A program made the translations under genes and the position numbers. Of a stretch of 64,000 bases of DNA, positions 24,226-33,325 are shown in pieces (the first letter of the stretch is position 1; each line of letters opens with the position of its first letter). The stretch is from Clostridiales bacterium Firm_16 (GTDB taxonomy: Bacteria; Bacillota; Clostridia; Saccharofermentanales; Saccharofermentanaceae). Where the stretch lies: NCBI GenBank assembly GCA_001604185.1, contig LVAV01000054.1:180630-244629 (forward strand). The letters run 5' to 3'. Below the pieces are notes generated by a model that did no database searches, was not told the DNA's origin, and saw only the letters and a list, made by a program, of their open reading frames with translations.

Positions 24226-24255
24226 GAGGTAGTACCTCGAAAGTGGTAATACCTC
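24226..24255. promoter_or_regulatory. tandem operator boxes between divergent HTH genes
   Basis: GAGGTAGTACCTC at 24226-24238 is a palindrome, and GGTAATACCTC at 24245-24255 repeats its right half 17-18 bases later; GAGGGTATG follows. Repeats spaced this way resemble C-protein boxes of restriction-modification loci. They lie between the HTH gene on the minus strand and the HTH gene at 24295 on the plus strand, so either or both may bind here. Confidence 0.55.
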
Positions 24256-24294
24256 ATACGAGGGTATGTAATATAACCTGGAGGATACAATACT

Positions 24295-24624
24295 ATGATA
24301 GATTATAAGGCTGTAGGAAGGCGTATCAGGTATTATCGGCTAGAACGAGGAATTACACAGGAAGAATTAGCCTTCCAAATAAAAACTTCTGCAGCATATG
24401 TGAGCAATATTGAAAGAGGAATAAAGAAGCCGAGTTTGCAGAAATTATCTGAAATTGCTGAAGTCATGCATGTTACTATCAATGACTTCATATATAATTC
24501 GTACCACACGAATACTGCAATTGATAGTGACCTACAATATATGATTTCTCTTTGTGCCCCAGAAAAACAACGTGTGATAACAAAAAATATAGCTGAAATC
24601 CTCCAAACATTTCTCTCAGAATAG
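24295..24624 (+). CDS. XRE-family helix-turn-helix regulator
   Basis: A 109-residue protein. Residues 1-65 are a classic Cro/CI domain: VGRRIRYYRLERGITQEELA, then SAAYVSNIERGIKKPSLQKL and IAEVMHVTINDFI. The C-terminal 40 residues are helical and may dimerise. It has GGAGGA before its start, is divergent from the controller gene and is followed by a hairpin. It probably controls either the restriction gene or the recombinase module that follows. Confidence 0.8.
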   Translation: MIDYKAVGRRIRYYRLERGITQEELAFQIKTSAAYVSNIERGIKKPSLQKLSEIAEVMHVTINDFIYNSYHTNTAIDSDLQYMISLCAPEKQRVITKNIAEILQTFLSE

Positions 24625-24650
24625 CCGGCAGATATTCGAATCTGCCGGTT
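24625..24650 (+). terminator. hairpin after XRE gene
   Basis: CCGGCAGAT and ATCTGCCGG form a 9-bp perfect stem right after the stop codon. The following TTATTT is a poor U tract, so termination may be moderate. Confidence 0.55.
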
Positions 24651-24754
24651 ATTTAACTTGTGGGATAAAAAGTTAACCAACGGAATATGGTTGAAAAACA
24701 TAAATAATATTATTTTTGTTTCAGAAAAGCATATTGTAGAAGGGATCATGAAGT

Positions 24755-26623
24755 ATGGCTGAAAACGAAAAGAATCAAAGCATCGATTTGACAAAACAGC
24801 GGATTCGTGAAAGATACAAAGGCGTGAGTGAAGATGTGCTTGACGTTATTCCTGCAACACCTCAAGAGGATTTTTATAAATCTGAAGTCCACAAACGAGT
24901 AGCCGTATATGCGCGTGTTTCTACAGATGATCCAAATCAGACATCATCATATGAGCTTCAAAAGAATCATTACGAGGATCTTGTAAACAGGAGGGATAAT
25001 TGGGAATTAGTAGATATATACGCAGATGAAGGCATTTCGGGGACATCTCTTCAACACAGAGATAATTTTGTGAGAATGATAGATGACTGCCGAGCCGGGA
25101 AAATAGATCTTATAGTTACAAAGAGCGTTTCCAGATTCGCCAGGAATATCATTGATTGTATCGGATATGTGAGACAACTAAAAGCAGAGAATCCACCAAT
25201 TGGAGTTTACTTTGAAACGGAAAACATATTCACTCTTGATGAGAACTCAGAGATGGCTCTATCATTTATAGCTACACTTGCACAGGAAGAAAGCCATTCA
25301 AAGTCAGAAATAATGAATGCTTCAATAGAGATGCGATTTAAAAGAGGAATCTTTCTGACACCTACCCTGCTCGGGTACGATCATGATGAAAATGGAAACC
25401 TTGTCATAAACGAAGATGAGGCAAAGACTGTCCGACTCATATTTTTCTCATATTTGTATGGATATACTACGCAGCAGATAGCAGATGCTTTAACAGATTT
25501 GGAACGTTTAACCAAGAGAGGAAATGTGTTTTGGTCGGCTGCATCAGTTTTACAGATTCTGACAAATGAACGTTACTGTGGCGATGTTCTTGCCAGAAAG
25601 ACTTTCACGCCCAATTATCTCAACCATAAATCAAAAAAGAACAATCATGAGCGCAACCAATACCGTCAAAAAGGGCATCACGATGCAATCATTACAAGAG
25701 AAGACTATTTTGCGGTCCAGAAACTGATTAGAAATGCAAAATATAGAAACAAAGGGTATTTCCCAGAGATGCAAGTGGTCAAGACCGGATACCTAAAGGG
25801 GTATGTGGTTGTACATCCAAAATGGGCAGGATTCAGCGAAAATGAATACTATGAAGCCAGTTCAAGTGTTTTAAGTGATGTTAGTAAAATACCATCGAAA
25901 CCATTTGAGGTCCAGGTTGCGAAGGGCAAATTTGATTTGCGCGGATATGAAGTGGTAAGATCGCAGTTCTTGTCGAGAACAGGCCAAATTACCCTTTCAA
26001 TATCACTTAGTAAAATCCTTTTCAATCGAGTTGCTGTAATGAAAATACCTGAAACACAAAAAATCGAAATCTTGGTTCACCCAGGGAAAAGAATCATAGC
26101 GATTAGAAAAGCAACTGCAAATTCACGTTTTGCTCTTGAGTGGAGCAAAGCGATGGAAAGAGGGAATTCTCCTAAGATAATATGTGGAAGTGCGTTTATT
26201 CCAACTCTATATAAGGTCTTTTCATGGAATCAAAGTGTACAGTATAAGATTATTGGAAAACTTCGTAAATGCGGTGGAGAAAGCATTCTCCTATTTAATG
26301 CATCTGATGCCCTTGTATCAATTGAGAAAGACAATTTCAAGACGAATGAGTATAGCAGCACAAAGATCGAAACAACGAATGGTCATCGGAAGCGAAGTAA
26401 GAGAATAGTGGCATTCCCCAAAGAATGGGCGGACTCGTTCGGTGATGAATACTACGAAAGCCAGGCAAAGGAAGAATTAGAAAACGCGGAGTGTCAGGAC
26501 GGTTTGTTAGCAGACGAACAAGTGGCATTTGCTACGGATGAAGGAAATGTTACTTCTCCTGCCCAGGCAGCAAATGAGATAAAAGGAATTCTTAAGGATA
26601 TAGGAGTTAGCGATGAATTATAA
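24755..26623 (+). CDS. large serine recombinase
   Basis: A 622-residue site-specific recombinase. The resolvase domain has YARVSTDD near residue 52 (catalytic serine), YADEGISGTS, and KSVSRFARN near 130. The Recombinase domain (about 200-310) has GYDHDENGNL and NERYCGD. The tail (about 340-560) holds a domain with GYEVVRSQFLS...VMKIPE and YKIIGKLRKCG. The next two proteins carry parallel stretches, for example GYQVVRGEFFA and YKVLGKLIRT. It could move the defence cargo or act as the integrase of a nested element. The usual cysteine-rich zinc ribbon is not obvious. Confidence 0.85.
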   Translation: MAENEKNQSIDLTKQRIRERYKGVSEDVLDVIPATPQEDFYKSEVHKRVAVYARVSTDDPNQTSSYELQKNHYEDLVNRRDNWELVDIYADEGISGTSLQHRDNFVRMIDDCRAGKIDLIVTKSVSRFARNIIDCIGYVRQLKAENPPIGVYFETENIFTLDENSEMALSFIATLAQEESHSKSEIMNASIEMRFKRGIFLTPTLLGYDHDENGNLVINEDEAKTVRLIFFSYLYGYTTQQIADALTDLERLTKRGNVFWSAASVLQILTNERYCGDVLARKTFTPNYLNHKSKKNNHERNQYRQKGHHDAIITREDYFAVQKLIRNAKYRNKGYFPEMQVVKTGYLKGYVVVHPKWAGFSENEYYEASSSVLSDVSKIPSKPFEVQVAKGKFDLRGYEVVRSQFLSRTGQITLSISLSKILFNRVAVMKIPETQKIEILVHPGKRIIAIRKATANSRFALEWSKAMERGNSPKIICGSAFIPTLYKVFSWNQSVQYKIIGKLRKCGGESILLFNASDALVSIEKDNFKTNEYSSTKIETTNGHRKRSKRIVAFPKEWADSFGDEYYESQAKEELENAECQDGLLADEQVAFATDEGNVTSPAQAANEIKGILKDIGVSDEL

Positions 26624-27338
26624 CGAAAACAATGACATTATAACAAATGCACAAAACACTATTGAAAACACAATTCATAATGATCCTGCATTCTCGTACG
26701 ATGGCTATCAGGTAGTAAGAGGAGAATTCTTTGCGCATCTGTTCGAGCCGTCGGTTACCTTCAAAGATGAGAAAGTTTCTGTTAATGTTGCCTGCCTGAA
26801 CAAACTTCCCAATATTGAGTATGTTCAGTTCTTGGTAAATCCAACTGAAAAAAAGTTGGCAGTAAAACCATGTTCTGAAGAAGTAAAAGACTCCTTTTGC
26901 TGGGCTAGTACGACAAAACAGGGAAAAAGAAAGCCCAAAATGATATCATGCAAAATATTCTTTGCAAAAGTTATGAATCTTATGAATTGGAATCCTGAAT
27001 ACAGGTACAAAGTCCTTGGAAAGCTTATTAGAACACAGTCTGACATTCTATTTATCTTTGATCTGTCAAGCGCTGAGACTTATGTGAAAAAAGATAAGGA
27101 TTCTCCAGATAGCAAGAGAAAAGCATATTACCCGGAAGAATGGAAAAACCAATTTGGAGTCCCAGTCAAAGACCATGAAGATATGACACTTGTTAGCATT
27201 TTTGATGATTATACAGTTTTCAAGATTGAAAAGCATGAGGAAAGCGAGGCCGCGGACAAAAATGACTGCAATGATATCCCTAGATATGAAAAAGAAACGG
27301 ATACGGATACACAAACAAACTCTTCATTTGTTGTGTGA
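26613..27338 (+). CDS. recombinase accessory protein with tail-domain homology
   Basis: A 241-residue protein starting inside the end of the recombinase gene (11-base overlap). The stretch GYQVVRGEFFAH, a strand-rich middle with PNIEYVQFLVNPTEKKLAV, YKVLGKLIRTQSDILFIFDL, then YYPEEWKNQFG follow the same order as the recombinase tail (IEILVHPGKRIIAI, YKIIGKLRKCGGESILLF, FPKEWADSFG). It is therefore a stand-alone paralogue of that tail, probably forming a complex with the recombinase or its DNA. Function is inferred from coupling. Confidence 0.65.
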   Translation: MNYNENNDIITNAQNTIENTIHNDPAFSYDGYQVVRGEFFAHLFEPSVTFKDEKVSVNVACLNKLPNIEYVQFLVNPTEKKLAVKPCSEEVKDSFCWASTTKQGKRKPKMISCKIFFAKVMNLMNWNPEYRYKVLGKLIRTQSDILFIFDLSSAETYVKKDKDSPDSKRKAYYPEEWKNQFGVPVKDHEDMTLVSIFDDYTVFKIEKHEESEAADKNDCNDIPRYEKETDTDTQTNSSFVV

Positions 27339-27612
27339 CCCTCACTATATCTACATCTGGGTTCATCCTGAAGAAAAAGCTATAGCTATATGTGCGTGTG
27401 ATAAAAACAGTAAGGATGCCGTGAAAATCCCTTCAAAACGAGAATGTGAGATATATAGCACAAATTTGTTTGTCGAGCTAAGTCGACTTCAACCAGATTG
27501 GTCCAATGAATGTACTTATCGAGTTCATGGAAAGATAGAGAATACAAATATGATTGCAAAATTCTTCCTTCGAAATAACTCGATCAGTATGAACCTTCAG
27601 CCTAAAGAATGA
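27262..27612 (+). CDS. second recombinase accessory protein
   Basis: About 116 residues, overlapping the previous gene by some 77 bases. LLCDPHYIYIWVHPEEKAIAIC and ECTYRVHGKIENTNMIAKFFL again parallel the strand pattern of the recombinase tail (YVQFLVNPTEKK, YKVLGKL). The start is uncertain; ATG at 27262 after GAGGAAAGCGAGG is preferred over 27190, 27271 and 27286. It is a third, shortened copy of the shared domain in one operon. Confidence 0.5.
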   Translation: MTAMISLDMKKKRIRIHKQTLHLLCDPHYIYIWVHPEEKAIAICACDKNSKDAVKIPSKRECEIYSTNLFVELSRLQPDWSNECTYRVHGKIENTNMIAKFFLRNNSISMNLQPKE

Positions 27613-27625
27613 AAGGGGGCGAATT

Positions 27626-28555
27626 ATGATTATTGATCGTGATTCGGAAATAACAGTAAATGAACAGTTTATGCGCTTGATTCAACCATATGATGAGGAG
27701 TTGCTGGAACAATTGCGAGAAAACCTCTTTCGCACTCCTCATACGCGGCTTGTGCATACCTGGAATGGCTGTCATTTGGATGATGTTGAGGTATATAAGA
27801 TATGTAAACATTGCAACTTGACTATGTCGATTCAAGTTATGGATTTTGTTGATGCAAATGAAGCAGCAAGATATATTTGCCTGAATCAGTTAAAACGTTC
27901 GGATCTCGCGACTGAATATAAGAAATACCTGATTGGACAATTATACTTGTATGAACAGGCTTTGAATTCTACAACAAAGCATTGCGATTCAAAATATGCT
28001 ATAGCCTCAACAATAGCATCGGAATTATTTATCTCTGCAGGTACTGTTCAGAAGTATAATTTGTATGCTTTAGCAATGAATAACATTTTTGATCAGGATA
28101 TTGCATTTGCAAAGACTATTCTATGCGGCAAATTGAAATTGTCCCATGAAAATACTATTGAATTATCAAGGCTGAAACCAGAGGAAATCCGCGCAGTTGC
28201 AAAATCTTCGCTTCAAGAAAATGTGGATCATATTACTTTATCGTATATTCGAAATGAAGTTAAGTGGAGTCACATACAACCGCGGAACCCTGTTAGTAGA
28301 CGTGAACGATCGGAAGCAAAAATCAGAAACAAGGTATCAATTCGGCAAATGCCCGAGTATGACCCTGATGCTGAGGTAAATAGTTTGTGCTTAACTATCG
28401 ATTCATGGATATCGTCAATGAACAGGGTGAGCTCTTCAGATAATTTCCCCAAGATTACTAAAGTGGCTAGTTTAAAGCTTATGAAAAAACTATCAATATT
28501 AGAACACACAATAAATGTAATCCAAGAATCTATGGTAGAAAGGACGGTTAACTAA
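27626..28555 (+). CDS. ParB-like HTH protein without nuclease domain
   Basis: A 309-residue protein. The central part, MDFVDANEAARYICLNQLKR...EYKKYLIGQLYLYE, resembles the segment of ParB-like proteins that reads NQLGRRNL...R.YL.G..Y, followed by helix-turn-helix-like sequence (IASELFISAGTVQKYNLYA). The N-terminal ParB core is not visible. AAAGGGGG precedes the start, and the gene overlaps the next start by 1 base. It may bind DNA for partition, replication or regulation of the recombinase module. Confidence 0.5.
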   Translation: MIIDRDSEITVNEQFMRLIQPYDEELLEQLRENLFRTPHTRLVHTWNGCHLDDVEVYKICKHCNLTMSIQVMDFVDANEAARYICLNQLKRSDLATEYKKYLIGQLYLYEQALNSTTKHCDSKYAIASTIASELFISAGTVQKYNLYALAMNNIFDQDIAFAKTILCGKLKLSHENTIELSRLKPEEIRAVAKSSLQENVDHITLSYIRNEVKWSHIQPRNPVSRRERSEAKIRNKVSIRQMPEYDPDAEVNSLCLTIDSWISSMNRVSSSDNFPKITKVASLKLMKKLSILEHTINVIQESMVERTVN

Positions 28556-29409
28556 TGGAGGACCTTAATGCTTTTGTGCCCCGTGTACATTTCGAATTAG
28601 TCCCAATAAAGGATTTGGTCTCTAATCAGGAATATCAGCGGAATCTATCTATGGTACATGTGAAGAAAGCAGTAGAAAACTTCGACCTAAATCAGGTGAA
28701 CCCTATAAAAGTGAGTCGCCGAAATGGGGTAAATTATGTTTTCAACGGGCAGCATACAGCAGAAATAATAGCAATGGTTTCCGGGAGCAGGGAGACTCCA
28801 GTATGGTGCATGATATATGATGAGCTTGAATATGCTGAAGAGGCAGACATTTTTGCCAATCAGATGAAAAATGTTAAAGCTCTGTTGCCGATTGAGATTT
28901 TCAATGCTAACTGTGAAGCCGGAAATAGTAAATCTCTTATGATCAAGGGGCTGGTTGAATCGTATGGTTTAAAAATCGCTGCAGCATCTACACCCGGATG
29001 TATTACTGCAGTAAGTGCACTCGAACGCATATACGATAAATACGGGTATGGAATGCTAGATCATGTACTTAAACTTATCATAGCAACATGGGAGGGCGAG
29101 CAGAAATCTTTTTCCGCAAATATGTTGAATGGCGTTGCACGATTGCTCTATGCATATGGGGACAATCTTAAGGATGAGATTTTCAAGGAAAAGCTTGGTG
29201 AAGTCTCTGTGAAAGAATTGTCGCGAACAGCCAAAGAACGCAGAGCGGGATCCCTTGGTTATGCGGAAGCCATGCTTATCTACTACAACAAAAAAATGAA
29301 GGGACCTCTTCACTGGAACACTCTCTATGCGAATAAGTTAGGACAGAATGTTAACTATTCAGACTCTGATGGACAAAACGATATGCCTGAAGTTTCTCTC
29401 ACAGAATGA
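28555..29409 (+). CDS. DUF6551/ParB N-terminal-domain protein
   Basis: A 284-residue protein. VPIKDLVSNQEYQRNLS, HVKKAVENFD, PIKVSRRNGVNYVFNGQHTAE and EEADIFANQ give the ParB/Srx fold pattern in the DUF6551 style. The GQH motif replaces the classic GERR box, as in that family. With the preceding HTH protein it looks like a ParB split in two genes. It closes the recombinase operon, overlapping the previous gene by one base. Target DNA unknown. Confidence 0.65.
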   Translation: MEDLNAFVPRVHFELVPIKDLVSNQEYQRNLSMVHVKKAVENFDLNQVNPIKVSRRNGVNYVFNGQHTAEIIAMVSGSRETPVWCMIYDELEYAEEADIFANQMKNVKALLPIEIFNANCEAGNSKSLMIKGLVESYGLKIAAASTPGCITAVSALERIYDKYGYGMLDHVLKLIIATWEGEQKSFSANMLNGVARLLYAYGDNLKDEIFKEKLGEVSVKELSRTAKERRAGSLGYAEAMLIYYNKKMKGPLHWNTLYANKLGQNVNYSDSDGQNDMPEVSLTE

Positions 29410-29590
29410 TACCCAGAAAGCATTTTATGTTCGTGTTTCAGATAGCAATCTGCGACATTTGACTTATTTATTCGAGATTCCGCTTATATAATCGGAACAT
29501 GTACTTGTTTCTGTATAGGTGAAGATTTGGTATAATATTCTTATCAGTTCCAATGGAATTATTAAGCTTAATTATCGTGAGGACGTTGCT

Positions 29591-31840
29591 ATGAACGGTA
29601 CAATACTAAGTCTTCAGACCGAAAAAGGATATGGATTTATTATTGGAGATGACAAGAAAAACTATTTCTTTCATGCCACAGATGTAAAGAATACATCATT
29701 TAACGATCTTGAAAAGAATGATAAGGTTACTTTTAACGTCAGAAAACATGATGATGGCCGTGATAGCGCAAGTGACGTTAGAGTTATCTTGTACAATTAT
29801 GATAATCTTATCAGATCTGATGAGGTTGTTTCTGAAGATATTAAGCCTGGAATACATGAAATGGTTCGACTGAAAGAATTCTCTGAAAACGAGCGGATCA
29901 TCATTCATAACCTTTCCAAGCTTTTTTATGTCACAAGAGCAGATTCGCATATTAGTCTTGGATACTCTAGTGAATATAGTTATTGTTTACTTAAACCAAC
30001 TAAAGATTTTCAAATGCTTTTTAATCTGGAGCGAGAACTAATTGTTGTTCTTGCAAATTATGACAAGGTTGAAGCTCGGGAATTCGATGTCATTTCCCAC
30101 GTCCATAAAAAGATTGGCCAGCAGCTCAGACTTGACAAGATGTGTAGTCTTGTAATTAGTAAAGATCCAAAAACTAAAGAGAACGTCCAACGTCTTCTCA
30201 AAACAGCACCTGAGATGTTAGTGATTATTCCATTTTCGTATGATGAAATGATCAATAACGGGACTGAAAGCCTAGTGATTTCGAGGTTTAAAGAATGCTT
30301 TTATGAGAAGGATTTATTTGCCATCGAATCTCCATTGAAAGAAGAAGTTCATTTTTTTGGCCGTCGTACCTATGTAAATGAATTAATCAGCAGACATGCC
30401 AGCGGAGAGAACTCTGGTGTATTTGGATTGAGGAGAAGTGGTAAATCTTCTGTTCTTCAAGCTATTAAACGTGCTACAAATCAAACAAATGGTGTTTGTG
30501 TTATCGAAGACTGTCAGGATTTATATCATTCTCGTTGGAATGCGGCATTGTTTGATGTAATGAAGAAAATTGTCGCCGAATGTGGATATCCATTGAAAAT
30601 AAAGGAAGATGAGTATTCGCCGGAACAGGCAAGTTCTTCTTTTGCCAAACATCTTGGACAAGTTCTTGCCAAGGATAACGAGAGACGTATTTTGTTGATG
30701 TTTGACGAAATCGAGTGGATAAGCCCGTCATATTCTCCTGAAGACGCGTGGAAATCAGGAAATGATTTCATTATGTTCTGGCAGGTTATACGAAAAAACT
30801 TTATCCAGTACGGGAATAGATTCACTTTTATTCTTGCAGGAACAAATCCTTCTGCCATCGAGAAAGTAACTATCAATGGCTATGACAACCCTCTTTTCAA
30901 CCAAATCAAAACTAATAGTTATTTGCCATCTTTTACAGTTGAAGATACAAGTGATATGGTTAATAAACTTGGTGGTTATATGGGGTTAAGATTTGATGGA
31001 ATCGTATGTTCTAGACTTACTCACGATTTCGGTGGGCATCCATATTTGATTCGTCATTTCTGTAGTTCAATCAATGCGTATATTGATGAACAAAAACCTG
31101 GCGCAAAGCCGATAACTATCACATCCGCCGTTTATGACAGAGTAATGCCTATATTTGTAACAAATGAGGCTGACAGGTATTGCAACCTCATAATCGAAGT
31201 GCTTAAGAAGAATTACGCACAAGAATATAAGTATATAGAAGATTTTGCACTTGGGAATATTAAAGACGCCGACATGGAACAGATAGATCAACAAATGCTA
31301 TCACATTTGATGGGTTATAATATTCTCGAGAATAATAATGGAATCTATGGTTTCAAAATCGATATCCTTCGTTCTTATTTAGTTAATAAAAACCAATATA
31401 AGAAACAGAATCTTACGATTGAAGAGAAGTGGGCAGAGATTAGTGAAAGAAGAAATCGAATTGAAACCAAATTGCGAACGCTTGTCAAAAAGCAATTGAA
31501 GTTTGGCTTGGGTGAGCAAAAAGCGAAAGAATGTGTTATTAAAAGCATGCAGCCACAACTCAGAGATCGCTATATGAATAGAAAATACGATGATTTATTT
31601 GATCCTACTATTGCTGAGTGCTATCTTTCGCAATTGTCAATGCTTATCAAGATGAATTGGGATAGCTGCTTTAAAAATGTGTTTTCCAAAAATAGAAATA
31701 CTATTGTTCATTATATGGAAAATGTGAATTATTATCGAGCAGATGCACATGCAGCAGATATTTCAGATAGCGAGTTGCAATCTTTTAGAGATAGCGCTAC
31801 CGGACTGGAAAATGAAATCAAAAATTACTTTTCTGATTGA
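29591..31840 (+). CDS. cold-shock domain / P-loop ATPase / HEPN fusion
   Basis: A 749-residue protein. Residues 1-65 are a cold-shock domain (GTILSLQTEKGYGFIIGDD, YFFHATDV), a nucleic-acid binding fold. The middle has Walker A GLRRSGKSS near 279 and Walker B RILLMFDEIEW near 367, with GGHPYLIRHF as in archaeal-type and STAND-like ATPases. The end, about residues 610-745, has RNTIVH near 702, the Rx4H signature of HEPN ribonucleases, in a Swt1-like setting. Architecture suggests an RNA-sensing, ATP-switched ribonuclease for abortive infection. The start at 29591 follows GTGAGGACG and gives a complete cold-shock domain. No antitoxin is adjacent; the next gene is convergent. Confidence 0.65.
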   Translation: MNGTILSLQTEKGYGFIIGDDKKNYFFHATDVKNTSFNDLEKNDKVTFNVRKHDDGRDSASDVRVILYNYDNLIRSDEVVSEDIKPGIHEMVRLKEFSENERIIIHNLSKLFYVTRADSHISLGYSSEYSYCLLKPTKDFQMLFNLERELIVVLANYDKVEAREFDVISHVHKKIGQQLRLDKMCSLVISKDPKTKENVQRLLKTAPEMLVIIPFSYDEMINNGTESLVISRFKECFYEKDLFAIESPLKEEVHFFGRRTYVNELISRHASGENSGVFGLRRSGKSSVLQAIKRATNQTNGVCVIEDCQDLYHSRWNAALFDVMKKIVAECGYPLKIKEDEYSPEQASSSFAKHLGQVLAKDNERRILLMFDEIEWISPSYSPEDAWKSGNDFIMFWQVIRKNFIQYGNRFTFILAGTNPSAIEKVTINGYDNPLFNQIKTNSYLPSFTVEDTSDMVNKLGGYMGLRFDGIVCSRLTHDFGGHPYLIRHFCSSINAYIDEQKPGAKPITITSAVYDRVMPIFVTNEADRYCNLIIEVLKKNYAQEYKYIEDFALGNIKDADMEQIDQQMLSHLMGYNILENNNGIYGFKIDILRSYLVNKNQYKKQNLTIEEKWAEISERRNRIETKLRTLVKKQLKFGLGEQKAKECVIKSMQPQLRDRYMNRKYDDLFDPTIAECYLSQLSMLIKMNWDSCFKNVFSKNRNTIVHYMENVNYYRADAHAADISDSELQSFRDSATGLENEIKNYFSD

Positions 31841-31901
31841 GTGAGTCTAGAGTGATAACCGAAAGAAGCACTCTCTGCAATCTGTGCAGTGGTACCAATG
31901 A

Positions 31902-32849
31902 TTATTGGTATTGTTGACATGCGTTTTTGTATGAGTCGGAAAAAAGCTGGCGAACTCGCTCAGGGTACAAGATAATTGCGTCCTTTCCGAATTTGAAGAA
32001 ATAATCATATATTTGCTTTTCTGTAGCAACAAGATTTATTGTCAGAGTTCCATCAGCATCCCGTTCTGCCCTTTCGTATATTGGTCGGAGATGAAACACT
32101 GAATTATATAGCTTCTCTCCATTTTTAGAGAGCTTGATGGAAAAGCTACAAGGCCTGCCAACTAGGTACTCTACCCCTTTCATTTCAATTTCGTCCTCGA
32201 TTTCGATTTGGACTTTTCTACTTATATGTCCAGATCCGTGAGATAATCCGCGAGGACGAATATCCGAGATTCTGCTTAGCCTGAAAGATGCTGTTTGAAA
32301 ACGTTTTGTGTTGCATTCTGCTGACTGGCCAATCAAGTAATGGTATAAACCTTCGTAATCAGCGGATACTCTCAGGAACTTGAAATCATATTGGGCACCA
32401 GAAGAAAGCGTTATTTTGAAAATGCGTCGTTCTTGCTCAGGAATTGAGGATTGCGCCAAAAGTGTATCCAAAGTATCTTTATAAAAGATCTTCTCTCTGA
32501 AGAAGAATGTTTTATGAGCGTATTGTTCTAATACTGCATTTATATATGTTCCGGGTGATTTAAAATCTTTGTATCCAAACCATCGACCGTTTAGTGGATA
32601 AAGATCACTGAAAACACTATTGTTCAACCGTATGTTTTTGCTGATTCGGTCCTTGGTGGCGATAGCGGTTTTTACAACCGATGGAGGTAATGGATCATCG
32701 ATTGAGTTTCTCACAATTCTGTTGATAAACCCAGAAAGATTTATTTTTCCCAGAAACGTCACAGAGTCACTACAAATAGTTGAATATGCGTGCCTGGATA
32801 GACTAACATGTTGAATCTGATCATTGCATTTTGCAACAAATTCTCTCAT
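31902..32849 (-). CDS. WYL-domain transcription regulator
   Basis: A 315-residue protein. The N-terminal 60 residues may be a small DNA-binding fold. The later part has YEGLYHYLIG, FRLSRISDI and a C-terminal FGKDAIILYPERVRQLF, which match the WYL ligand domain and its extension (fG..a.vl.P). WYL regulators such as BrxR and CapW often sit in phage-defence islands and sense nucleic-acid ligands. It points toward the end of the cold-shock/HEPN gene. AT-rich inverted repeats (ATATTAATATAATATGAATTAATATT) lie upstream around 32865-32890 and may be its operator. Confidence 0.65.
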   Translation of the reverse strand: MREFVAKCNDQIQHVSLSRHAYSTICSDSVTFLGKINLSGFINRIVRNSIDDPLPPSVVKTAIATKDRISKNIRLNNSVFSDLYPLNGRWFGYKDFKSPGTYINAVLEQYAHKTFFFREKIFYKDTLDTLLAQSSIPEQERRIFKITLSSGAQYDFKFLRVSADYEGLYHYLIGQSAECNTKRFQTASFRLSRISDIRPRGLSHGSGHISRKVQIEIEDEIEMKGVEYLVGRPCSFSIKLSKNGEKLYNSVFHLRPIYERAERDADGTLTINLVATEKQIYDYFFKFGKDAIILYPERVRQLFSDSYKNACQQYQ

Positions 32850-33021
32850 ATTCATCACCATATATTAATATAATATGAATTAATATTAGCACATATTTGT
32901 CAATAACTCAACGAACATAAATATAATATTCTTGTATTTATTTATTCAGAAATTTACATTCAGATCGTATAATATGACCAAAAGAAAGCGAAAGACTAAC
33001 AGAACGAAAGGGGTAAATACT

Positions 33022-33237
33022 ATGGATAGAAGATACTACACACTAAACGAAAACAAAACCAAGCAGACCGGTCTTCTCTCTTCGGTTGCAAACACAGACA
33101 GCATAGGTCTTGGAATGCTGCTAATCGCTGGTCTGGCGATTGTCGGAAAAGCTATCTCGGCCGGCTATCATCTTGGCATTGCTAAAGGGTCTTTCTCGCT
33201 CGACCCAACCAAAGACAAGAAAGACAACATCAATTAG
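33022..33237 (+). CDS. small single-helix membrane protein
   Basis: A 71-residue protein with one hydrophobic segment (GLGMLLIAGLAIVGKAISAG, residues about 31-50) and polar ends. AAAGGGGT before the ATG at 33022 supports this start over the upstream in-frame ATGs. Codon usage again resembles the ICE backbone. No family recognised. Confidence 0.5.
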   Translation: MDRRYYTLNENKTKQTGLLSSVANTDSIGLGMLLIAGLAIVGKAISAGYHLGIAKGSFSLDPTKDKKDNIN

Positions 33238-33325
33238 TTCGGCTCGGTAAGTCGCACCGCTACGAGTTGCACATTTTCTTTTATAAGGTGAATAGAGACG
33301 TAGAACACATTAAGGAGGAAATCAT

